5,081 nt of DNA from Nitrososphaeria archaeon (GTDB lineage Archaea > Thermoproteota > Nitrososphaeria > Nitrososphaerales > Nitrososphaeraceae), in the NCBI GenBank assembly GCA_021324715.1, contig JAJPIN010000218.1, forward strand, positions 1 to 5,081. The letters are read 5' to 3'. The notes under the pieces were generated by a model that was given only the letters and a program-made list of their open reading frames with translations, made no database searches and was not told the DNA's origin. Every line of letters starts with the position of its first letter. Position 1 is the first letter of the stretch. Positions 1-5,081 of this stretch are shown here, piece by piece. The position numbers and the translations under genes were made by a program.

Positions 1-2798
1 CGTAGGGCAGCAGATTTTCCTGCAATAGATTCCATGAATTGACCCACGGTCATTCTTGACGGGAATGCATGCGGATTAATCATAACATCTGGAACTATAC
101 CATCTTCTGTATATGGAAGGTCTTCTTGTGGGACTAACATCCCAATCACTCCTTTTTGTCCGTGTCTTGAAGCAAATTTGTCACCGATTTCCGGAATTCT
201 CATGTCCCTCACTCTGATTTTGTACATCTTGCCTCCATCTACAGATTGAGTCATTACAACTGAATCAATTACTCCGTTCTCAGAAGGCCTCACTCCTATT
301 GATGTATCCCTTCTGTAAGGACCTTTTACCTCAAACTCTTTGTACTCTTCCATGAATCTAGGCGGAGAAGTTCTACCGATCAATATATCACCTCCATTTA
401 CTATTGACTCATGCATTATAGCCCCGTCATCTTCGAGTAGCCTATAAGATTTCTCCCCTCGGTAACCTCTAATATTTGCATCCGATGACGGTATCTCAAA
501 CTTATCCTTCATCCCCCCAGGGTACTGTTTTGCTTCGGCCTCGTACACTCTGTAAAAGAAAGTTCTGCCAAGACCTCTATCAACTGATGATTTATTGAAT
601 ACTACAGCGTCTTCTATATTATATCCTTCAAATGGTAATACTGTGACAATACAATTTTGACCGGTAGGGCGCTCTTCTAATCCAAGAAGATTTATCGCTT
701 TTGTTGTAACCACTGGGATTTGCGGATACAGCATGAAATGCTGTCTTACATAGGTACTTGCATTCATTAATGGCGTTGAAAATCCCAAACTCTGTTTTGC
801 CATCGCGCTTTCGTATGTATTTCTTGGAGACTGGTTGTGCTCCGGATAAGGAATTATAGATGCTCCAACACCCAAAATCGAAGGTGGATAAATTTCCAAG
901 TGAGTGTGACTTGATTGCAAACTACCATAGTCCATTGCCACATAACAATTTTCCTCCTCATTTGCATCTATGAGTTCGATCATACCCATCCACAATAGAT
1001 CGGACCAGGATTTCATATTCCTCCTTATCAAATCAAGAACATCCAAATTTATTACTGGCTTTCCATCTCTTACGATAGCTAGTGGTCTGAGTATTCTTCC
1101 CGAATTGCAACTTACGTAAAGGCGTTTTGTTGCATTTTCATTGTCGTTTGAATAATAGTAAATTCCAACATGGGCGTGTATTTTGCCTGACCTTCTCAAA
1201 CTTCTCAGTGTATCCGTCAAGTGCTGCCCATTATCGTAATACCCTATTAGACGTCCATCTACAAATATCCTAGCACCGTTTTTTCTTAATAGATCGGAAG
1301 CCTCCTCGACAGGATGAGCTCCTAGTTCATATAACTTTTCAATTATCTCAGAAGCCGATACACTTACAGAAATTATAGAAGATAAAGCAATATTTTTTAC
1401 CAAGCCGCAGTTTGATCCTTCGGGAGTCTCAGCCGGACATATTCTGCCGAAATGAGTAGAGTGAAGATCCCTTGCTTCAAAGTTAGGTTGACTCCTGCTT
1501 AGCGGTGATTGAATCCTGCGAAGATGGCTAATTGTTGATATATAATTGGTTCTATCCAGTAGTTGGGTAACACCAACTCTTCCCCTACCCCAATTTCCAG
1601 TTGCAATAGCATTATTCAATTTATCGGAGATGATTCCCGGTCTTACCGCTGCAGCAACTGCATTTATTCCTCTCTTTTGACCAGATCTTTCAAGCTGATA
1701 TTTCATGTCTCTGACAAGATTTCTAAATGCTGTTCTGAAAAGATCCGCCAGCATCTGACCAGCAAATTTTATAACTTTATTTCCATAATGATCTTTATCA
1801 TCAGATGCTACCAAATTAAGCCTCAATTCAACGAGCTTGCATGTCGCTTCGCCTAGAAAGAGTGCCTTTTCGTTTCTATTTTCAGGATTCTTTCCAAGAT
1901 GCGGAAGCAATCCCCAATCAAGTAAGGTTTCAGCTCTCTTTATTTGAAATTCTTCCAACATACCTGGAGCAATTCGCTTGCTTATGTAGACTATTGCGTC
2001 TCTGCTAGTTTCAATTTCTCCTGCCTTCTCAAATGAAGGCTCTAATTCGTCCTGTATAATTGAATTCAGAGATACGCCGTCGGCGATATCCTTATCAGAC
2101 TCAAGGCCTAAGGCCCTTATTAATGTAATAAGTGGTATATCTACTGGGGACCCCGGAATCTTTGCGACAATTGATCCATCTGGTCTCATTATTAGTTCCA
2201 GCTTTGCACGATAACCAACTATTGAAGAATATACTTTTGCCTTGTAAACCAAATTACCAGTTGTTTCTTCCGTATCTACAATTATCTTGTTGTATGACAG
2301 GTCCTCTAAGCCAATGATTACTCGTTCTGAGCCATTAATTACAAAATAGCCTCCCGGATCTTTTGGGTCCTCTCCAAGTTCTATAAGCTTTGTATCGGGT
2401 AGATTGTGTAATACACAAGCATTCGACTTTACCATAACAGGAATATCGCCTATGTGGATAAATCTTGACTCTAGAATTTTTTCATCTTCCACAATACTGC
2501 ATTCAAGCATTATCGGTGATCCATATGTCAGATTACGCAGCCTGGCTTCGACGGGTGCTACATGAGTTACCGAACCGTCTAATTCCATGATTCTTGGTTG
2601 TTGTAATTTTATCTTGCCCAGTCTTATTCTATAGGGATACTCTGCAGTTTCAATTTCTATTTCACCAACTTCGTCAATTATACTTTGTAAACCACGTTCA
2701 ATAAATTCTCCATATGAATTAAGATGTTGCCTAGCAACGCCTTCCTTCTGTAAAATGTTGTGGATTATCGCCCACATATCTAGTGTTTCTTGTGACAT
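1..2798 (-). CDS. rpoB: DNA-directed RNA polymerase subunit B (partial, C-terminus off the window)
   Basis: This is the second-largest subunit of archaeal RNA polymerase (RPB2/bacterial beta homologue), which forms one side of the active-site cleft. The minus frame opens at the ATG at 2798-2796 and stays open to the left edge: 932 codons plus two bases, against roughly 1,100 residues in full-length family members. The order is protrusion and lobe (about residues 20-400), fork (about 412-476, with QLLDRTNY from 412 and the CPAETPEG signature at 454-461), external 1 (about 490-590), then most of the hybrid-binding domain. The latter holds PYPEHNQSPRNTYES (coding bases near 800-850), NIEDAVVFNKSSVDRG (from 727) and the active-site signature GDKFASRHGQKG (872-883). 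The wall end and the zinc-bearing clamp/anchor are missing because the window ends. The chain is continuous, with no B''/B' split as in methanogens and halophiles. The start is fixed by a GGAGG eight bases upstream; the gene follows rpoH by three bases. Identification is secure. Confidence 0.98.
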   Translation of the reverse strand, partial: MSQETLDMWAIIHNILQKEGVARQHLNSYGEFIERGLQSIIDEVGEIEIETAEYPYRIRLGKIKLQQPRIMELDGSVTHVAPVEARLRNLTYGSPIMLECSIVEDEKILESRFIHIGDIPVMVKSNACVLHNLPDTKLIELGEDPKDPGGYFVINGSERVIIGLEDLSYNKIIVDTEETTGNLVYKAKVYSSIVGYRAKLELIMRPDGSIVAKIPGSPVDIPLITLIRALGLESDKDIADGVSLNSIIQDELEPSFEKAGEIETSRDAIVYISKRIAPGMLEEFQIKRAETLLDWGLLPHLGKNPENRNEKALFLGEATCKLVELRLNLVASDDKDHYGNKVIKFAGQMLADLFRTAFRNLVRDMKYQLERSGQKRGINAVAAAVRPGIISDKLNNAIATGNWGRGRVGVTQLLDRTNYISTISHLRRIQSPLSRSQPNFEARDLHSTHFGRICPAETPEGSNCGLVKNIALSSIISVSVSASEIIEKLYELGAHPVEEASDLLRKNGARIFVDGRLIGYYDNGQHLTDTLRSLRRSGKIHAHVGIYYYSNDNENATKRLYVSCNSGRILRPLAIVRDGKPVINLDVLDLIRRNMKSWSDLLWMGMIELIDANEEENCYVAMDYGSLQSSHTHLEIYPPSILGVGASIIPYPEHNQSPRNTYESAMAKQSLGFSTPLMNASTYVRQHFMLYPQIPVVTTKAINLLGLEERPTGQNCIVTVLPFEGYNIEDAVVFNKSSVDRGLGRTFFYRVYEAEAKQYPGGMKDKFEIPSSDANIRGYRGEKSYRLLEDDGAIMHESIVNGGDILIGRTSPPRFMEEYKEFEVKGPYRRDTSIGVRPSENGVIDSVVMTQSVDGGKMYKIRVRDMRIPEIGDKFASRHGQKGVIGMLVPQEDLPYTEDGIVPDVMINPHAFPSRMTVGQFMESIAGKSAAL

Positions 2799-2801
2799 CG
2801 A

Positions 2802-3053
2802 TTAATCCTCCACTACATAGCGGTAATAGACACTTTCACCGGCAGTAGACGAGGTTCTAGTTATTTTTATAATATCTCCCGGTCTCACATCTAGATCTTC
2901 TAATCCTTTATCGTTAATTAATATGTATGGGAGCTGACTGGGCTTTGTATTGTACTTGATTAAAATTTCTTCAGCCTGCTTTTTCGTTAAAATTTCGTGT
3001 TTAGGTTGATATACATGATTTGTAATTTTAATATCCTTTTTTTCAGAAGACAA
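2802..3053 (-). CDS. rpoH: DNA-directed RNA polymerase subunit H (RPB5 C-terminal domain)
   Basis: This is a small structural subunit of archaeal RNA polymerase, equivalent to the C-terminal assembly domain of eukaryotic RPB5. In the family it sits at the jaw end of the enzyme and contacts the large subunit. The 83-residue product covers the whole domain: His13, then PKHE (17-20) and the helix ILTKKQAEEIL (21-31), KPSQLPYIL (37-45), RPGDIIKITR (57-66), and TAGESVYYRYVV (70-81), all typical of the family. The start is the TTG at 3053-3051. An in-frame TAA at 3068-3066 lies five codons upstream, and no ATG or GTG falls between it and the conserved region, so TTG is the only sensible start. No clear Shine-Dalgarno sequence precedes it. 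The gene heads the rpoH-rpoB pair and ends three bases before rpoB. The segment NDKGLEDLD (48-56) is a little unlike the DPVAR-type loop common in other archaea. Confidence 0.97.
   Translation of the reverse strand: MSSEKKDIKITNHVYQPKHEILTKKQAEEILIKYNTKPSQLPYILINDKGLEDLDVRPGDIIKITRTSSTAGESVYYRYVVED
2807..2811 (-). promoter_or_regulatory. Shine-Dalgarno site of rpoB inside the rpoH 3' end
   Basis: On the minus strand GGAGG (2811-2807) lies eight bases before the rpoB ATG. It overlaps the last Val-Glu-Asp codons of rpoH (GTG GAG GAT TAA). The position decides the rpoB start and suggests that translation of the two subunits is coupled: a ribosome ending rpoH is already placed at the rpoB start. 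The two genes therefore almost certainly share one mRNA. Confidence 0.8.
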
Positions 3054-3087
3054 AACTAGAGAATCTTAATTCCAAATCTAGTAGCCG

Positions 3088-3096
3088 TAATAAAAA
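3088..3096 (-). promoter_or_regulatory. possible TATA box for rpoH-rpoB (or T-run terminator)
   Basis: The 91-base gap between the beta-helix stop codon and rpoH contains, on the minus strand, TTTTTATTA at 3096-3088, centred about 39 bases before the rpoH TTG. A start of transcription some 26 bases after the box centre would leave a leader of about 13 bases. The purine-rich BRE element expected just upstream is weak (CAATGG). The same T-run could instead end transcription of the beta-helix gene, since archaeal terminators are often plain T-tracts. I see no hairpin here. The reading is tentative. Confidence 0.35.
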
Positions 3097-3144
3097 CCAT
3101 TGACCATCTTTGTAGGTAATTGAATTTGATTTGCAACCTTGAGT

Positions 3145-4716
3145 CTAATTTTGACTTGTGAAATTATTGTGTTTGGAATTTTGACTATCATATTGGCTGG
3201 TAAAGTGGGTATGCCTAACGACAATGGGGTTTTTCACACCTGTCATCTGATTGACTGAAGTTAGATTGTTTAAAAAGGCGGTATAATTGACTGGTTCTAT
3301 CTCGCGGTCCTTGTCAATATTTGTCTGACTTGCAGTTGACGAATTTAGTAATACTATTCCGTTAGTGGAATTATCTATTTTATTATGGAAAATATTGTTG
3401 GTAGAATTACTTAAAACAATCGCATCACGCGCACCAGATATCTTGTTATTATTTATAATATTATCTGACGTATCAGCTAAATTCACGCCTATTTTACAAT
3501 TAGACAAAAAATTATTCTCTATAGTGTTATAGTTTGACCCTCTGTTAGATCCAATACACGATATTTGGTCATGGACATAATTATTGCGTACTATAGAATG
3601 AGTTGTATTGATGCTCAAAGCAATACCACGATTGGCTCCGCCATTCTTGTAAACCTCATTGCCTTCAAACAATAAATCGTAGCAATGTTTTGAGCATATA
3701 ATTGCTGATGCATTGTTGCGATAAACCTTGTTGTTACGTATTATCATATCATGTGTTCCTGTGTGCGGGTCAATACCATAAAGGTAGTTATCATGAATTG
3801 TGTTATTTTCAACTACCATGGTCCCCATACCTTTAGAATAAAATCCTTTCAAAAGGTGATGAATATTGTTCCCCTTAACTACACTACCTACACCGCCATA
3901 GTAGCTAATTCCTGAGCATCTACTACATGAGTAGCCAAGGTAAGCAATTTCAGAATTTGTAATATTGGTCATTCCCGTTGCCTCATTTGATATTCGAATA
4001 AATGGTCTTGGCACAACTGTGTCATATCTTGATTTGGTAAGTTCCTCTCCTGGTTTTTTTCCTAAGTCAAAAGTAATAACTTCTTTTTTCTCAGGATTCC
4101 ATGATGTTATTTTTACGGAATCTATTTTTAGGGAACCAAACACGTGAATCCCATTTGGACTATCGCCATTGTTTCTGTTCACAATAACCGGTTTTTGCTC
4201 CTTGGTGTTGGAATTGTTACCAACATTTCCTTTGGTATACTGAATTGGATAAGAAATAGCATCCACGTCCTGATCGTCATCGTTAGTATCATCATCATTT
4301 TCATTAGCTGATAGCCCTGTTTGTCCATTTTTCTGAATTGTAGTGGTTGGCACTAATTTTAGCCAGGAAGTATCAGTTGAGTCAATAACAAGTTCTCCAG
4401 CTTTTTCTATCGTGATGCCAGCATTTAAAATCCATACTTTACCTTTTGAAGTAGCGTTTCCTACAGTGCTAATTTCCATAGCCAAAATGCTTGTATTCTT
4501 TATATTCCTGTAAATATCATTAAGATGGATAGATTTGCAGCTAACGTAGATTAACTTTTGTACAGAATCATATCTGATACAGTTTACAGCATCATTTGTT
4601 TGGGCGAATAGAATTGACATCTCTCCAATTATATTTGAACCTATTAAGACCGAAGTTATTGAAAGAGCTATTAGGATTGATTTGGTAAAATAAATATTAA
4701 GACTCACTGTACACAA
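3145..4716 (-). CDS. exported parallel beta-helix protein, AlgG/mannuronan C5-epimerase-like
   Basis: The 523-residue product starts with a short N-region, a hydrophobic segment (about 13-30) and a likely signal-peptidase site near SILFA|QT (38/39), so it is probably secreted or surface-bound. Residues about 50-130 form a beta-rich N-terminal part. An Asp/Asn-rich insert follows at 138-152, then FGSLKIDSVKITSWNPE (193-209) and RPFIRISNEATG (237-248), which resemble the entry region of AlgG-type proteins. From about 251 to 461, roughly nine coils of 20-27 residues repeat an (I/V)xxNN-(K/T/Y)-(V/I) theme, the asparagine ladder of right-handed beta-helices (Beta_helix/NosD-like). YGIDPH at 313-318 matches the catalytic Tyr-x-x-Asp-Pro-His of alginate C5-epimerases. 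The tail (462-523) is rich in Ser, Thr, Asn and Gln. The start may be TTG at 4716 or, with better promoter spacing, GTG at 4707; no Shine-Dalgarno is seen. Polysaccharide epimerase or lyase activity is inferred and the substrate is unknown. A non-catalytic carbohydrate-binding role remains possible. Confidence 0.85.
   Translation of the reverse strand: MCTVSLNIYFTKSILIALSITSVLIGSNIIGEMSILFAQTNDAVNCIRYDSVQKLIYVSCKSIHLNDIYRNIKNTSILAMEISTVGNATSKGKVWILNAGITIEKAGELVIDSTDTSWLKLVPTTTIQKNGQTGLSANENDDDTNDDDQDVDAISYPIQYTKGNVGNNSNTKEQKPVIVNRNNGDSPNGIHVFGSLKIDSVKITSWNPEKKEVITFDLGKKPGEELTKSRYDTVVPRPFIRISNEATGMTNITNSEIAYLGYSCSRCSGISYYGGVGSVVKGNNIHHLLKGFYSKGMGTMVVENNTIHDNYLYGIDPHTGTHDMIIRNNKVYRNNASAIICSKHCYDLLFEGNEVYKNGGANRGIALSINTTHSIVRNNYVHDQISCIGSNRGSNYNTIENNFLSNCKIGVNLADTSDNIINNNKISGARDAIVLSNSTNNIFHNKIDNSTNGIVLLNSSTASQTNIDKDREIEPVNYTAFLNNLTSVNQMTGVKNPIVVRHTHFTSQYDSQNSKHNNFTSQN
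4600..4716 (-). other. signal peptide-coding segment of the beta-helix protein
   Basis: Residues 1-39 carry one Lys (12), a hydrophobic stretch ILIALSITSVLIG (14-26), a Gly-Glu break (31-32) and a second hydrophobic run SILFA ending at 38. Cleavage between Ala38 and Gln39 would fit a Sec signal peptide. The break between the hydrophobic runs is slightly unusual, and an uncleaved N-terminal anchor is the alternative. No lipobox cysteine or twin arginine is present. Confidence 0.65.
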
Positions 4717-4895
4717 GTCTAGATTATTATCACGTATATATCCACTTTGGGCAATTATATTGAAAGTGCCAGAAGCCTGTCTTGTTTTTGAGACATATGT
4801 AGAGATTATTGTAACGTCTAATGAACATATTCTAAATATAGTTATTGCCAGGCTAGCAGGTACAACTTGTCCTCAATTAACCCAAATCATCAAAT
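4717..4895. other. intergenic spacer between the DUF4342 gene and the beta-helix gene
   Basis: This 179-base A+T-rich spacer holds the TATA box of the beta-helix gene. It also contains a small imperfect dyad at 4858-4873: AGG, one unpaired T, ACAA-C-TTGT, CCT. I see no tRNA, no convincing hairpin terminator and no credible small coding frame. The 3' end of the upstream gene must also be processed or terminated here, but no strong T-run on the minus strand marks the place. Confidence 0.5.
4733..4742 (-). promoter_or_regulatory. archaeal TATA box of the beta-helix gene
   Basis: On the minus strand GATATATACG (4742-4733) is the best TATA-like element in the spacer, preceded by the A/G-rich stretch AAAGTGG as a possible BRE. 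Its centre is about 21 bases before the TTG at 4716 and about 30 before the in-frame GTG at 4707. With the usual 26-27 base distance, transcription would begin near 4711. This points to a leaderless or nearly leaderless mRNA and favours the GTG start. Confidence 0.6.
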
Positions 4896-5081
4896 CTAGG
4901 GCTCTTTAGATCTTTCCACTTCTACTTTGCATCTAGTGACTACGCCTGTAATAACACCCAATGCCGCGAGCCAAGGTGCCAGAGTAATCATTGCAACTGC
5001 TCCTGCTGCACCCCATGTGACAGGGATTGACAGAAGAACTTTACCTTTTTGATCTTTTACAACTATCCGCTTAACTTTTGC
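4896..5081 (-). CDS. DUF4342-type small membrane protein (C-terminal part only)
   Basis: The minus frame enters from the right edge and ends at TAG (4898-4896), giving 61 residues. It begins AKVKRIVVKDQKGKVLLSIP, a beta-hairpin-like basic segment. A hydrophobic span follows (about residues 21-48, including APWLAALGVITGVVTR), then a CKVEVER motif and a short charged tail. This order of KxGK-x-LLxIP, an Ala/Gly/Val-rich hydrophobic region with LAPxLAALG, and TR-x-x-VEVER is what I recognise as DUF4342, found in bacteria and archaea with no assigned function. The N-terminal part lies outside the window, so length and start cannot be judged. It shares orientation with the downstream genes but is separated by 179 bases and a promoter, so it is probably a separate transcript. 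Confidence 0.8.
   Translation of the reverse strand, partial: AKVKRIVVKDQKGKVLLSIPVTWGAAGAVAMITLAPWLAALGVITGVVTRCKVEVERSKEP

Noticed and set aside
1563..1856. Plus-strand open frame of 97 codons antisense to rpoB
   Set aside because: It lies wholly opposite the conserved fork/lobe region of rpoB, has a Ser/Ile/Cys-rich sequence with no recognisable domain, and is explained as a shadow of rpoB codon bias.
2132..2317. Plus-strand open frame of 61 codons antisense to rpoB
   Set aside because: Its Leu/Gln-rich composition is typical of an antisense shadow. There is no ribosome site or promoter, and the minus-strand frame is unmistakably RpoB.
3334..3966. Repeat-like series of AAT/AAC-rich segments that might suggest a DNA repeat array
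   Set aside because: The periodicity is at the protein level (beta-helix coils of 20-27 residues with asparagine ladders). The nucleotide units are too divergent for a CRISPR or satellite array.
3965..4147. Plus-strand open frame of 60 codons antisense to the beta-helix gene
   Set aside because: It is opposite a conserved part of the beta-helix protein and has no recognisable features of its own.
4779..4795. Possible hairpin GTCT...AGAC around a T-run as a terminator
   Set aside because: The stem is only four base pairs and the T-run lies in the loop on the plus strand, so it does not suit termination of the minus-strand DUF4342 gene.
4831..4840. TATA-like TCTAAATATA on the plus strand in the 4717-4895 spacer
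   Set aside because: No plus-strand gene follows it within the window. On the minus strand it would be over 100 bases from the next start, so it is probably just A+T-rich spacer.

Overview
The window reads as a piece of archaeal chromosome, most likely from an A+T-rich member of the Nitrososphaeria (Thaumarchaeota). Three points support this: an unsplit archaeal/eukaryotic-type RNA polymerase subunit B directly behind a short RpoH (the C-terminal-domain-only homologue of eukaryotic RPB5), archaeal-style TATA-like boxes close to start codons, and a secreted right-handed beta-helix protein followed by housekeeping RNA polymerase genes. The lineage below archaeal level is inferred. All four genes lie on the minus strand, so the transcriptional order runs from high to low coordinates.

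Layout in transcriptional order. (1) 5081-4896: the last 61 codons of a small DUF4342-type membrane protein, whose N-terminus lies outside the window. (2) 4895-4717: a 179-base spacer with a good TATA-like box (4742-4733) just upstream of the next gene. (3) 4716-3145: an exported parallel beta-helix protein of 523 residues. It resembles the alginate/mannuronan C5-epimerase (AlgG/AlgE) superfamily and carries a Tyr-Gly-Ile-Asp-Pro-His motif at residues 313-318. (4) 3144-3054: a 91-base spacer with a weak TATA/T-run element. (5) 3053-2802: rpoH, 83 residues, TTG start. (6) 2798-1: rpoB, the first 932 residues of an expected 1,100 or so; it runs off the left edge of the window in frame.

rpoH and rpoB form a tight operon. 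Only three bases separate the rpoH stop from the rpoB ATG, and the rpoB Shine-Dalgarno GGAGG lies inside the last codons of rpoH. In archaea the rpoA1/rpoA2 genes usually follow rpoB and would lie to the left of position 1. The beta-helix gene points the same way but appears to have its own promoter and is probably a functionally separate cell-envelope gene.

I found no RNA gene, CRISPR array, insertion sequence, or convincing novel multi-gene system. The most interesting object is the AlgG-like exported protein: its apparent catalytic motif is intact, yet no polysaccharide genes are visible around it, and it has a strongly acidic insert and an unusual number of cysteines.
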